DNA of 64,000 nucleotides, taken from assembly GCA_026874595.1 (NCBI GenBank), contig CM049317.1, forward strand, positions 70,393,618-70,457,617, read 5' to 3'. Positions 47,893 through 59,984 of this stretch are shown here, piece after piece. Under the pieces are notes generated by a model. The model did not search any database. It saw only the letters and a program-made list of their open reading frames with translations, and was not told where the DNA came from. The DNA is from Sipunculus nudus (lineage: Eukaryota; Annelida; Sipuncula; Golfingiida; Sipunculidae). The first letter of the stretch is position 1, and each line of letters starts with the position of its first letter. Position numbers and translations under genes: made by a program.

Positions 47893-48386
47893 TATAAGGG
47901 CCCAATCACCTATAAAGCATGTTGAGTTAACACGAAACATTGCTTCTTCCCTTTTGAATAAATGTGTACCTGCCAAAATATTGCCTTGTAACCTTTGCTT
48001 ACTCCTGTAAAAGACTGTTAAAAACAGTGAACCGGGTGCGATCGCAGATTTTAGCATAAACACAGTGCGTCCGGCTGTGTGCTGCGCGGAGCCACAACAC
48101 GTGCCAATCAGGAGATGCCCTGACTAACTTGGCCGAAAAATGTAATACATGTGCGCGCAGGCTGAAACAAAGTGTGTTCCCCCTCTAAATCGGACCTCCG
48201 GTCACGCGGCCTTGTTATGGTCAAAAGAGTGTGTTTACCAACACACAGGCTATAACAAGGTGTTAAAGGGTCGTATGCGAGACTGTGTGCTGGAATGGTT
48301 TTGCTGGGAAACTTTTGTGTAAAGCAAAACTGAGCTGATATAGTGAAAGAATAGGAATAATATTGCTCCTGATTATGTCCCTTTAA
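47893..48386. mobile_element. TTAA-flanked MITE, copy B, with an empty site in the window
   Basis: This copy carries the same termini and interior as the element at 2630-3102. The right target is TTAA (48383-48386) and the left is TTAT. The inverted paralogue at 52190-52600 reads straight through this point (GTTTGTCTTAATACTGTTCC on its complement) with a single TTAA and no insert, which fixes the insertion site and the target duplication. Confidence 0.88.
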
Positions 48387-50935
48387 TGCTGTTCCTTTGT
48401 CATTACAATCTACACATCAAATGATTGATGTATTAGTTATTATTTAAATTTAGATCATATATTATTCAATATATACAATAATTGCCTCCACCAGGAGAGA
48501 ATGCGATCATTCCCGTCCGTGTTTGTCGGTGTTTGCTAGATTACAACCTAACTCACGCAATCATGAACGGAATTTCATGAAATTTTTAGGGCATTTCAAT
48601 AATGAGCAAACAAAAGATTGATGAGACTTTGGTGTGGATTCAACATCATATACGGATTCTTGAGCGTCACCAATAAATATTCACAAATTTACTGTCACTT
48701 ATACACTAATACAATGAATATAGAAATATGGGCCAAAAAATAAGTGAATGCACAGAAGGTCTAGCTTCATGCACCGGGCAATGTGGCCCGGTCATCTGTT
48801 CATTTCACGGACGAGCGTCCCACATCGTGTCCAGTGTGTTCGCAGAATGTTTTTTTAAACCTGTGCTCCCATGGCGGAGGCATGTATCCAGTGGGATGCA
48901 GATTTCTAATTATTTATTGTATTAAGTTGATGAATCACTATTTATCAGCGCCATCTCACGAATTCTTTGTCTTGCTAATTTTCAAAAGCTGCGAAAGGGT
49001 GCACCGGGTAATGCTTAAAGTTAGAATCTCAAGTGGACCAAGTGAAATCACATGGCTGATTTGCCTCACCTAGGGCACCTACTGCCACCAGCCGGTAAAT
49101 AATATAATTAATGTATGGTTCATTGGCCGTTGTACATCTCAAAAGTTCCGCACACAAATGTATGTTTTTGGAGGCATGGAATGACTTCTTTAACATAGTG
49201 TAGTTGATAACACAATTACTTGCGTCCTGGTATGTCTGGTTTTTAACTGAAGGGTGTAAACGTAAACTATATACAAACACTCACCTAGCGGCCCGGAGCC
49301 CTTGCCGTTTCCATTACCAGGCGCTTGCTCTATTTTTGGTATAAAAGAGTAAACAGAAATCATCGTTATACCTCATGCATGTGTCTTCTCTTCTCTCTTC
49401 CCCTTTTCCACATGTTGTCTTCATACTTTGAAATGCATATGGAGACAATAACTTCACAAAGGGCGAATAAAGCATATGTCATCGAGTATATTCAATAAAC
49501 TATTTCCAAACAAAAATAAAACGCACTGTTTTCGGTCAGGGCACCTGCTATACGGTCAACGGACATTGAATACTGGGGCGGATCCAGGATTTTCGGAAGG
49601 GACGGTTTTCGGTCCTCGCACTTCAGAATTCTGGCCGGGTTTTTGCTCGTGTTGTGGAATCATCTATTTACGTCTGAAATCGCACACAAACGCATGAAAG
49701 CGCGATGTGTTGAAACACTTTGGACATGTTCAATATATTTCTTGTAATTGCAGGTAAACAAGAAGGAAACGCGACAAAAACGCACAATAACGCATAGAAA
49801 CGCACCCGAAAATACAGCAGAATACAACATAAACACTGGTCGCGGGTAATTTTGCGCAAAAAAAAAAAAAAAAACGTGTAAGGTCGGATGTCAAATCACG
49901 GTAAATCTCGCGAAGAACGTAAAAGAATGCAGAGGTCTCTGCTTATATACGCTGCGTTTACACCAGACCACGATTACGTCGAATATACAGGATCGTATTA
50001 ACTAACACATGGAAACAGGGCCAGGCTATTTTAAATGTATTCCGTTTTATTCATAATATACACTAGTAATCATTTACATATCTGTGAAAAAAAGCAGATA
50101 ATTAAAACATATTCAATCGGATATTATTACTCTGAAACTTCTAGCGTTGTTAATTCTCTCACGACCGGATCATTGGCCTGTGCCAGTCTTATGACATTAA
50201 TTTTAGATAAAAACGGGTGCACCCACTTGGTTGAGGAGGGGCCGGACTTTGCGTCAGAAGAGTTTCTTTATACTGCCTTTTATGTCATCTTCTATATGTC
50301 AAAGAGTTCAGTCCTAATATCACCCTTGGTATGTCTATTTAATGTTATTCCTATACTTCTAAATTCTTAAGCACTTTGACGCTTGTTCAAATTAAGTGGT
50401 GTTTTTAACTCTGCATACTTTACTTGTTGTAGTTCTTTACATTATTCCTGAAGATAGAGCATATGAAAAATTGTCCAAAGAATAAGTGTTTCATAACAAC
50501 ATTGAAGAAGTTCTTACGTGAAGATGGCGAGTCCTCGGTCTCGAAATTCACTGCGGCTCCTGAATAGAATGGTTTATGGTGCAAACTTTTGGTGTTAGCA
50601 TAAGTAAACGGGTAAGTGAGAAATCATACAACTTATACACGAGGAAAATTTTCAGGCTAAGACAACATAAAGACGCGTATCGCTGCTCTCTCGAGATTGG
50701 AGTTTAAATGCTTTCAATTTTTTTATCATGATAATGATATTATATTCATCACGGTACATCGCGTCGCGATATCGCAATAACAGTATCTCGTGCGTGAGAG
50801 CCAGCGCTTACAATCATATCACATATGTTTAAATATTTATCACCCTCACGAATACCCATTATTTTATAAAACAAATGGGAAAGTCTGCTCTTACATTGAA
50901 CATTTTTACTGTTACACTCATGGGTATGAGGAATT
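48387..50935. repeat. Left arm of a large imperfect inverted repeat
   Basis: Ordered blocks match the complement of 57890-54810: the 48560-48720 segment to 57880-57720, 48728-49040 to 57730-57430, 49075-49180 to 57360-57235, 49200-49480 to 56815-56600, 49640-49800 to 56080-55920, and 50040-50935 to 55740-54810. Identity is roughly 75-90 percent by eye with indels. The segment 48387-48530 pairs instead with 52340-52190. The arm contains a GGGGCGGATCCAGGATTTTC transposon-type end at 49578. Its frames do not resemble proteins. Confidence 0.85.
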
Positions 50936-50947
50936 ATATTTAACTAC

Positions 50948-51245
50948 TGTTACAGGTGCCCCTTTTTATTGTGTGCAGCGCTCTTACAGATGATTGTTTT
51001 ATTGTGCACACGGATGTTCCATGTGTTGTTTGTGTGCCACGCGTAGCTCGTGTTGTGGCGGCCTCGCCTGGCCGGATGTTGCAGGCTCGGTTTAATCCGC
51101 ATTGGTTGAACCCTAGATACACAGCGTTCTTTGTTCTGGTATGTTCTTTGTACGTGTGTACTGTGTTAGATTCTTTAGAATGTTCGAGCAATGGAAGGTT
51201 CTCGGCTAGAGGTGAGAAGCTATCAATAGGGGCTGTGTTTTAGAG

Positions 51246-51282
<37 letters not shown>

Positions 51283-51726
51283 AAATTCCAGCGGACACAG
51301 AAGCGTGTATGTCAGTTTGTGGGACCTGTTCCGATAAGTGCGGTAATTATAATTTTCTTCAGATTTTCTTCTGGATTTTGTGACGAATCTTATTTGGTCT
51401 TCAGTTTACTTTCTGGATTGTTACAAGAGCTTTACATTGGACTGTTATTCTCTGAGAGAATTTGTGTGACCATTTCATCCGGCTTATACATTTTAAAGGA
51501 CTTATCGCTGTGACAGTGGTGGTATCCAGGTACTGTGCACTTTGTTTATTTTACTGTGAGATTGTACTGATTTGTTGTTATACTGCTGTTTTACTGTGTA
51601 ATTGAATTGATTTAGTGTATTGTAATGTTAGGGTTGTTTTAAGAATAAATTATAGTTATTTGTTAACAAAAAACCACTGACTTCTTTATTCATTCCCTTA
51701 GACATTTCACGCTGCCTAGTATTACA
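50948..51726. mobile_element. LTR-like insertion in the loop, tentative
   Basis: The segment starts TGTTACAG and ends TATTACA, contains a (GA)n run at 51248-51279 and an AATAAA near 51643, and is absent from the right half of the inverted structure, where homology stops at GGGTAT. No target duplication is evident. It may be a solo LTR or another unique insertion. The 95-codon frame inside has no recognisable domain. Confidence 0.3.
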
Positions 51727-51897
51727 GAATCTGATTTTTTTTATCTCCTTGACAAAATTTATGTTCATCACGCATACGTGATCTGTTGATATTAGGTTCC
51801 GTAACACTACTCTTTCTAACCAGAAAATGCTGACGTCACAGGTTGTTTACTTCTTTGATTACCTGAATGGTGGAATACTGTGGAATCTTAAAAAAAA

Positions 51898-52017
51898 TCA
51901 TTCTTGATACTTTAAATATATATCAATATTACCAGCAGGCGCAGCCTCGTCTTGACCAGAAACTGTCTGAGAGGAAACAAGGAGGCCAACAAGTACCACG
52001 ATCAGTAGAAGTCGCAT
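51898..52017 (-). pseudogene. Small secreted-peptide reading frame, C-terminus altered
   Basis: The minus-strand ATG at 52017 opens a 39-codon frame beginning MRLLLIVVLVGLLVSS, a classical signal peptide (Arg, then a 13-residue hydrophobic core) with a likely cleavage site near TVSG|QDEA. It continues AAPAGNIDI, after which indels shift the frame relative to the paralogue at 54105-54257 and a TGA follows soon. A TATA-like TTTATAAG lies about 50 bases upstream of the ATG. The open frame could still be expressed as a shortened peptide. The family is not recognised; the signal peptide and small size suit a secreted effector or regulatory peptide, but no function can be assigned. Confidence 0.5.
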
Positions 52018-52069
52018 TTTGACGCTTTCAGAGCTCTCTTCCCAACGGCTGGGACCCCAGAAGAACTTA

Positions 52070-52190
52070 CTTATAAAGAAATTGTCCCGCGTATGCGCAT
52101 GTAAACTTACCTATAAAGATAAGATATTGTTTATGGTATTCATGGCCGGGATGACTTTTATATGACACCTAATAGCTTCCCCATAAAATT
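52070..52190 (-). promoter_or_regulatory. Upstream module of the peptide frame, duplicated at 57905-58030
   Basis: This block directly precedes the peptide frame on the minus strand and includes ATTGTCCCGCG and GCGCATG, AAGATAAGAT, and a TATA-like stretch at its edge. A directly oriented copy at 57905-58030 shares AATTGTCCCGCG, AAAGATAAGAT, GGGATGAC and ATATGACACCT, but is joined to unrelated repeat sequence instead of the peptide frame. A promoter role is inference from position. Confidence 0.4.
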
Positions 52191-52600
52191 CCCAAACACG
52201 AATGGGAATGATCGCATGCCCTCCTGGCGAAGGCAATTTTGGTATATGTTGAATAATATAAACTAAATTTAATAAAAACTAATGCATCAATCATTTGATG
52301 TGTTGATTGTAATGACGAAGGAACAGTATTAAGACAAACATTTATTCTGCTTTTTCATTGTTATAACTGCTGAATTTCTTTAATTTGTACCTTTTTTCCA
52401 GTGTGCCCTGATTGTTAAGACCAGAGGACTGCATGAGGTCTCTGTACAGGTCTGCTTATGAAGAAACATAAAAAAAAAATATCGTAACTGAAAATAGAAT
52501 TAGCCTTTACTCTTATAAAAAAACAACCAAGGCCATACTGAAGCAATATCCAGGAATAAATATAAGTGGACAGAAGATATGCAATTCCCTCATGCCACTT
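52190..52600. repeat. Inverted copy of 47640-48530 lacking the MITE
   Basis: Read in reverse complement it follows 47640-47892 and then 48387-48530 without the ~490-base MITE. It includes GAGGGCATGCGATCATTCCC versus GAGAGAATGCGATCATTCCC in the left copy. Confidence 0.85.
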
Positions 52601-52614
52601 TTATATATTGTTTC

Positions 52615-54100
52615 AGCGAAATGCCGGGCTACAACATGTGCAACCCCCCCCCCCCCCCCCCCACCCCACCAACTTAGGTACTCCACTGTGCTCTTTTTAA
52701 AAGGGCATTGCCTTTCCGGGAATTAGGATGTCCGAGTCAGGAATGTCAAGGTCCCGGTCATCAGTTTTATCGGTCACAATGCAGAAGTATATATATAAAT
52801 GTCACTTATCTCAGGTCGGTGTGAAAAAAATTCCAGGTGATTAAAAAAAGACCGACACGTGCGTATGTTTTTGTGTACAGGAATATCTGTAAGTATGCAT
52901 GCTTCTGTCCGTCCATTTGTTCATTTCTCTATACGTCTGTCTGTCCATCTATCACTCTCTATTGTGCGTTTTATCTCAAGAACATTGAACCTTTGCATCA
53001 AAATTGTACATACTTGCTCATTGGTCACTGTAGATGTGTCCTATGAAATTTCAGAGCTGTTAAAGATAAGAAAATGACCACCAGTCATCAATATTTGGAT
53101 TCTTTAAGGCTAGGAATGCAGACGAACTGTTCTAGCCATTCTTTTTGTCAAATTTTATCTGTATATTTGTCCCTATAGGAGGATGTGTGGTATCGAATTT
53201 CAAACTGGTTAGTAAATCAACGCCGCTGGTAGACAGCCGGATTGAAAAACTATGCATAGCTCGGCTCTAATTTAGGAACGTTATAGTTCAAACACAACTT
53301 TATGATTACATATACCTCTAAAGGTCTCAGCTGCGCCAAACGCAGCGAGAATATTGACTTTATATTTCTTGGTACCGCAGAATCCATGGTATCCCCAAAC
53401 AATTAATCCCACCCCCACCCCCCTTTAAGAATAGGCCCCCATCTTCAGCAGCATATACTGACACTTGGCAAGCAACCATGGTTTCTTCCATCTATCAACT
53501 TGACAAACAATATTTTTGACCAAATATGGGGACAATATAGTGAATCACTCTTGAGAAAATTGGATTGATTTATATTATTAAAATGGTGAGGTAGGTGGCC
53601 CCACCTGTCTGGTTGATGAGAAAACTCTCCAAGATGGATGTACATGCCAAATTGCAGACCTACATATTGAACGATTCCTCAGATATGAGCAATTTTCACC
53701 ATCAGAAAATATACAGATGGACGCCACATGGAACTATTGCAGATCTCGCCACCAGTCTTGGCGATGAGATTAAGGTATCCAAGAGCTATAGACAAGCAAA
53801 TTTCAGGCCAATACCACGAATCATTCCAGAGAAAAGGGTATTTGTTTTAACTATGAAAACGGTAAAGTAGGTGGCGCCACCTGTCTGCTTTAAGAGAATC
53901 TCTCCAAGATGGATGTACATTCCCAGTTCCTGACCAACACATTGAATCACTCCTGAAATATGAGCAATTTTGACCTAAAGCAAACATACGGATGGAAGCC
54001 ACACAAAAACTATTCCAGGCTTGAATGCGAGATCCACGATCAAAGATGCAAGATCTATGGACATGTACAGTTTCAGGCCAATACGGCAAATTATTCCTGA
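52615..54100. repeat. Repeat block with poly-C and GGTGGCGCCACC modules
   Basis: After a poly-C tract (52644-52662), the block matches in reverse complement 63890-63620 and then 62275-60900. Two internal units begin near 53590 and 53868 with AGGTGG(C/C)(C/G)CCACCTGTCT, followed by CTCCAAGATGGATGTACAT and ATGAGCAATTTT. The small frames are not gene-like. Confidence 0.82.
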
Positions 54101-54104
54101 CTTA

Positions 54105-54257
54105 CTTCTACTGATCGTGGTTCTTGTTGGTCTCCTTGTTTCCTCTCAGACAGTTTCTGGTCAAGACGAGGCTGCACCTGCTGGTAATATTGATATATTT
54201 GAAAGTGTCAAGAATGTTTTTGACCGATTCCACAGTTTTCTACCATTCAGGTTATAA
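54105..54257 (+). pseudogene. Secreted-peptide paralogue, start codon lost, C-terminus intact
   Basis: The frame matches the minus-strand copy at 51898-52017 from the third residue of the signal peptide (LLLIVVLVGLLVSSQTVSG) through QDEAAPAGNIDI. It then continues open as FESVKNVFDRFHSFLPFRL before TAA at 54255-54257. The Met and first residues are replaced by repeat DNA (the block ending at 54100), so this copy lacks its own start. The C-terminal segment alternates Phe/Val/Leu with Glu, Lys, Asp, Arg and His, which could form an amphipathic helix, as in many host-defence peptides. CAG|GTTATA near the stop could alternatively be a decayed splice donor. No family is recognised. Confidence 0.5.
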
Positions 54258-54809
54258 AGAAGTAAATAACCTATGACGCAGCAAATTCTAGTCAAAAAGA
54301 TGAGTTAAATATAATTACTCCTGTATGTTTAATTTATTTAAAATAGTAATTAAAGTTATAAAGCTTGATGTCAATTAAAAATCACACGCCCTTTCTAATT
54401 TATTTTGTCCTAATAATGTATTATAGCAATTACATGGTGATATATCTGTTATATGATTGTTTATATGCAGATTTTTATAACAAAACAGTAGTGAATCGGT
54501 TTTAAGAATTAGTTTGTCGTATAAGCTTTTGATTCTATAGCTGCTGCATACATGATTTTTTAGAAAATTTGCCACACACCTCGAGAATTATTCATTCTCA
54601 GGAAAAGGGAAAACAACAAATAACATTTATCTTTAACAATAACCGGATAACGAACTTTTAGAAAAACACACATGTAATACAATACGTTTATGGACGTTCT
54701 GGAATTTAAAAAATATTTAATCCGTCAGCTGGCTTTCTTTGATGGTCCCCTGTCAAGAAGCACTTGCTTTTATTAACGTTTCAACATGATATAGATCTAT
54801 AAGTAATGA
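54258..54809. other. AT-rich loop DNA
   Basis: The first ~40 bases still match the complement of 51870-51830, downstream of the minus-strand peptide copy (GAAGTAAATAACCTATGACG). The remainder has no visible counterpart or gene. Confidence 0.45.
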
Positions 54810-57800
54810 GAAGATACCCATGAGTGTAACAGTAATTATGATCACTGTACGAGCTATCTTCCCTATTCGTTTTATAAATGTTTAAATGTAATGTGTATTC
54901 GTGAGGGTGATCAATATTTGAAAATATGTGAGATGATTGTAAGTGCTGGCGCTCACGCACGAGATACTGTTATTGCGATATCGCGACGCGATATACCTTG
55001 ATGAATATTATATCATTATCATTTTTTTAAAACTTAGATCATTTAAACTCCAATATCGAGAGAGCTGCGATACATGTCTCCATGTTGTCTAAGCTTGGAT
55101 ATTTCTCTTGTAGAAGTTGTATGATTTCTAATTTATCCGCTTGCTTATGCTAACACCACAAGTTTGCACCGTGAACTTTTTTTTCAGGAGCCGCAGTGAA
55201 TATCGAAACCGAGGACTCACCACCTTCACGTAAGAATTTCCTCAATGTTGTTATGAATCAATAATTCTTTGGGCAATATTTCATATGTTCTATCTAGGGC
55301 CTACATGAATAATGTACAGAACCACAACAAGTAAAGTATGTATGGGGTTAAAAAAAACATTTAACTCTTAATTTAATTTGAATAGGCATCAAAGTGCTTT
55401 AATCTTTAGAAGTAGGGATAACATTAAATAGACATACCAAGGATGATATAAGGACTTCACTCTTTGACATAGAAGATGTCATTTAAGGCAGTAAAGAAAC
55501 TCTTCTAACGGAAAGTCCTTCCCTTCCTCATTAAAGGCTGAGTGCACCCGCCTTTTATGTTAAATAAATGTCATATGACTGACACGGGCCAATGATTCAG
55601 TAGTGGCAGAACAACGCTAGAAGTTCCAGAGTAATATCATATTGAATATGTTTTAATTTTATTTATTATCAAAGATATGTAAATGATTGCTAGTGTGTAT
55701 AATGAATAAAACGGAATATATTTAAAATGGGCTGGCCCAGTTCCCATATATTAGTTTATATATAGATCCTTCTGTATATTCGACATAATCGTGGCCTGGT
55801 GTAAACGCAGCATAAGAGACTTTTGTGTTCTTTTACGTTCTTCACGAGATTTACTGTGATATGACATCCAGCCTGACACTTTCTTTTTTGCTCGATATTA
55901 TCCGTCAACCGTGTTTTGCTGTATTTTTTGGGTGCGTTTCTATGCGTTATTGTGCGTTTCTGTCGCGTTTTCTTCGTTGTTTACCTGCGATTACAAGAAA
56001 TATATTGAACATGCCCAAAATGACATCTCAGGCGTTTGTATGCGATTTCAGACTTAACTAGATGATCCCACAACACGAGCAAACCCGCTTAAAGTTTCCT
56101 GAAGTTCAAGAGCCGCTGATTATTATACAGATATCAGGGAGTCTATTCTTTACTAGGTTGAACGAGCTAGTGACGATTATCTTCGCTTAGCGTTGGTTTA
56201 TTTTTCAAAATAAAAAAATCCTTCCCCTAGTTATTCATGTATTCAGAAGCCGATCTAGAGTTGGAGAAGTTCGAGGTTTAACCCCCAAATCCCCTGCACT
56301 GGAAGATATTACACTTTTGCAATGTTTTTCCTGAAATGTTAAGGCTTACCCCCCCCCCCCCCCAACCCAAAAACACCCACTTCTAGAGAGCTGCACAAGA
56401 GGATTTCTTAAAGGACATTAGTCTCTCTAGGTAAAGTAAAACCGTCCCTTTCGAAAATCCTGAACCAGCCCATGGTATTCAATGTCATTAGGCCGGAGCA
56501 GGTCCCCTGGCCGAAACCAGTGTTTTTAATTTGTTTTAAAATAATTGACTTCTCACATCATTTATAAGAATTTACTCGATAACATTTACTTTTTTCCCAA
56601 TTTGTAAAGTTTTTGTCTCCATATGCATTTCAAAGTAGGGACAACATGTGGCAAAGAGGGAGAGAGAAGACACATGCATGAGGAATAACGATGATTTCAT
56701 TGTACTCTTTTTATTCCAGAAATTGAGCAAGCGCCTGGTAATGGAAAGGGCCCCAGGCCGCCTTGTGATTGTTTGTATAGTTTACACCCATCAGTTAAAA
56801 ACCATGTTGTCTGGAAAATTTTACCCTTCAGGTCAAGCTTGTGATTCCCCATGTATTATGCATTTAAAAGTGGTTCATACCATGTTACAAGGTTTGGGTG
56901 GGTTTTTATGGCATCACTGACCCAAAAATTTTCTATTTAAATACACGACGGGGGGACTGTGTGAGCCTATAGACCTTTTTTTTAATATTAAAAAAATCCT
57001 GGTTTCAATAGTTGCTTTGAACAAGTAGTTAATGAGTCTCACGGCTTCGTACACATAATATTTTGTGTTATAAATTCGTCTGTTATGAAATGAAATACCA
57101 TGCAAACTTAAAGCCACTAGTAAGCACTTGGGCTAAAATTTTAGCAGCTGTCTATTCATAGAGTGTCAACAAAGGGTGCCTCACATGGGAACTAGACCTA
57201 CCAGGCCTCCAGTAATTGTTTTCCACTAAAATATGCAATACACATCATTCCATGCCTCCACAGGCATATATTTCTGAGATGTGCAACGGCCAATGAATCA
57301 TACATTAGTTATATAATTAACCGGCAGGTGGCAGTAAGTGCCCTAGGTGCAGCCTACCTGGTACCCGGGTCCGGGTACCAGGACGATGTGCAGCAAATCA
57401 GCCATGTGATCACACTTGGTGCACTTGTGTTTCCTACTTATAAGCATTACCCGGTAGTCCCACGTCCCTTTCGCAGCCATTTAAAAATAGCAAGACAAAG
57501 AATCCGTGAGATGGCGCTGATAAATAGCGATTAATCAGCTTAATACTATAATTAACTAGAAATCTGCATCCCAATGGATACATGCCTCCGCAATGGGAGC
57601 ACAGTTTAAAAAACCACTCCTCGAACACACTGGTCACTGTGCGAGGAGCTCGACCGTGAAATGAACAGGTGATCCGGCCACAATGCGCGGCGCATGAAGC
57701 TAGACCTCTTGTGCATTCATTAATTTTTTGCCCGTATTTCCAAATTTATTCGTGTATAAGTGACCGTACATTTGTGAATATTCCTTGGTGACGCTCCAAA

Positions 57801-57890
57801 ATCCGTATAAGATGTTGAGTCAACATCAAAGTCTTATCGTTTCATTCTTGGTTCATTAATCGAAATGCCCTGAAAATCGAAATGCCCCTT
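54810..57890. repeat. Right arm of the large inverted repeat
   Basis: This is the reverse-complement partner of 48530-50935, with extra segments at about 56100-56430 (containing poly-C) and 56815-57235 that are absent from the left arm. It includes a decayed copy of the GATCCAGGATTTTCG-type end near 56450. A perfect 12-base-arm palindrome lies at 57357-57382. Confidence 0.85.
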
Positions 57891-57904
57891 AAAAACAGTC
57901 TTAT

Positions 57905-58030
57905 GAAGCAATTGTCCCGCGCATGCGTAGAAACACTTTTTGTTTCCTAAAAAGATAAGATGAATTTATGATATTTTTGGCCAGGGATGACATTCATATG
58001 ACACCTGATAGCTTCCCATAATACTCAAAG
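57905..58030. repeat. Second copy of the peptide-upstream module
   Basis: It is directly oriented with 52070-52190, sharing ATTGTCCCGCGCATGCG-like and AAAAGATAAGAT blocks. No peptide frame is attached; on the minus strand it leads into the inverted-repeat arm. Confidence 0.7.
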
Positions 58031-59335
58031 TAGAGTGTCTAGTGTTTTAGGTCGAAAAAAGCGGTGGCATGCATGAAATTCTGCTCTGTGGAACATTGAC
58101 ACGCAACCACCTGGAACATCCTGCCACGTCATTCATAGAAAACCCTGGAATATTCTGCAACGTCAACCCTGTGGATACATACACAGACACCAGCCTGTCA
58201 GGAAATGACGGACACGTGGACTAAAACAGCAGATCGGCTCAGGTGTTAGGTATAATGGTATCATGTTGTCCACATTTATTTTTTGCTGTTCATCGGTTGA
58301 TAAACGTTTGTTTTATATTCTGCCGGTTCATTCTTACGAACATCAATCTTCCCAGATATTCTAAATAATAGGTAAACTCTGCTTAGATTTAGAAGAAAAT
58401 AAAAAAAATTGACAAATAAGTGTCTTCTAAACTCTAAATATTTTTCATATAATATCTCATCTAAAGCTATCATCATCAAAATCCTCCGCTATTTTTAAAC
58501 TTACATTTTTAACTTCAGCAAGCGACTGCCCGTTTGAAGATGTATCGAAAGAGTGTCTACTCAGATAAGACAAAGGGAACATAAAACAAGAAAAACATCC
58601 AACATTTTTCTCTAGTAATCGTAACACTAACACATTTCCCCCCTTCTCAATGGAGTATTAAAACTCGTGTTTATCGTTTGACCAATGCTGAATTGTGATC
58701 TTATTGTGATTGTTTACATAATAAATATCGAGATATGGAAAGCTGAACTAATATTTCCTCTAAATAAAATTACATATCGCCTCTCACTTTGCAAATTTGC
58801 CAGTTTCCTTCTTTTCCATTCAAGTTTATTGTATCTTATTAGATTCCGATGGGCCAGGACGCCCAGTTGAATCTGAGATACTACTTACGGCCATAGCAGA
58901 TAACTATTTATAGACCACAGTGACCTTAATATACCGAATTAAAGTCATTGCTAACCATGATATAAAATATAAAGTGATAATACTTTTTGACTTTGCCTAC
59001 AAAGAGTGACGTAAACAATTTGATACACATGAAAGGCAAAGATATTTGGCACCATAAGGATACTTGCTGAGAAATAATTTATCTCATTAACTGTGATATG
59101 AAAGCAATATTGTTATATGTTCTTAGTTATCCAGGAAAAAGCGGGGAGCGACTATATAGAATTCGGCCTGCACGGGGGAAGGTGGAAAATTAATAAAGTT
59201 TGTTGGAGTGATTTCATGTTAGGTGTCATTTTCTATGTTCCGTGACCTCCGTTCTCTCAACTCTGTTGTATCTGCAATCTGAAACATGAGAGAAATATGT
59301 GAAATATTAGTACATTGAGAACATGCAAAGATGTG
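58031..59335. other. Non-coding DNA
   Basis: The sequence is AT-rich with no supportable gene. There is a CCTGGAA(C/T)AT(C/T)CTG(C/A)... partial repeat near 58112 and 58144. Confidence 0.35.
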
Positions 59336-59405
59336 ATAACACATCGGGATTCGAACCACCGACCGCACGCCCAGAAGCCGTCTGCCATGAAAGCAAGTTG
59401 CAAGC
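59336..59405 (-). repeat. tRNA-like fragment, possible SINE remnant
   Basis: On the minus strand GGTTCGAATCCC is a perfect Pol III B box / T-arm loop. About 30 bases upstream, TGGCAGACGG fits a loose A box (TRGYNNANNG). The cloverleaf cannot be closed, so this is not a functional tRNA gene; a tRNA-derived SINE or pseudogene fragment is more likely. Confidence 0.4.
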
Positions 59406-59519
59406 GAGAGGAAGGCCAGAATATTTAAGTCTATTCAAACTATTGTAAATGATATCTCTGCAAATGTCCACCAGATGTCACTGTATTTCAGGGGTGGAAT
59501 TTCAAAGGTGAATAATGGT

Positions 59520-59700
59520 ACATGTAATAACGTGTTTCAGTTGGGGGCTGGCTGCCCCCACACCCCGCTAAAATTATGAAACGTTAAATGAGGATGTGAA
59601 GCAAAATAAAAAGCAGAATGTGTGAAAAAAGACAGTAGGGATAAATTAAATGGGGACTGGCCGCCCCCACATGCCCGCTTAATTAAGTCACTCTCTTTGG
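59520..59700. repeat. Two short GC-rich direct repeats
   Basis: GGGGGCTGGCTGCCCCCACACCCCGCT and a variant GGGGACTGGCCGCCCCCACATGCCCGCT-like block occur about 115 bases apart. Nothing else is recognisable. Confidence 0.5.
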
Positions 59701-59984
59701 ATTTTTGTGTATGACGTCAGCATAGTTTGTGCACAAGGGAACACAACATGGCGAGACATAAACAGTGATGGATGGCTACGTTAGTTGAAGTTGAGGTTAC
59801 AAGAAAGAGTAAATAAATGAATTTCACATATGAAAGACAGGACTTATTACACTTAAGTTTAAGTATTTGATTATTATTTGCTGGCTTATGGTGATTATTA
59901 AACGGTTTCAGTCAGTTTAGACCCATTCTTGTCTGATGCAAATGCAGGTCGGATTCTATAGTCGGGCCAAAAGGGGAATGTACC

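Noticed and set aside
50956-51243. 95-codon frame in the loop of the inverted repeat
   Set aside because: It has no recognisable motif and lies in an LTR-like insertion; it is kept only as part of that block.
59336-59405. A functional tRNA gene
   Set aside because: The B box is perfect but no acceptor stem or full cloverleaf can be drawn.
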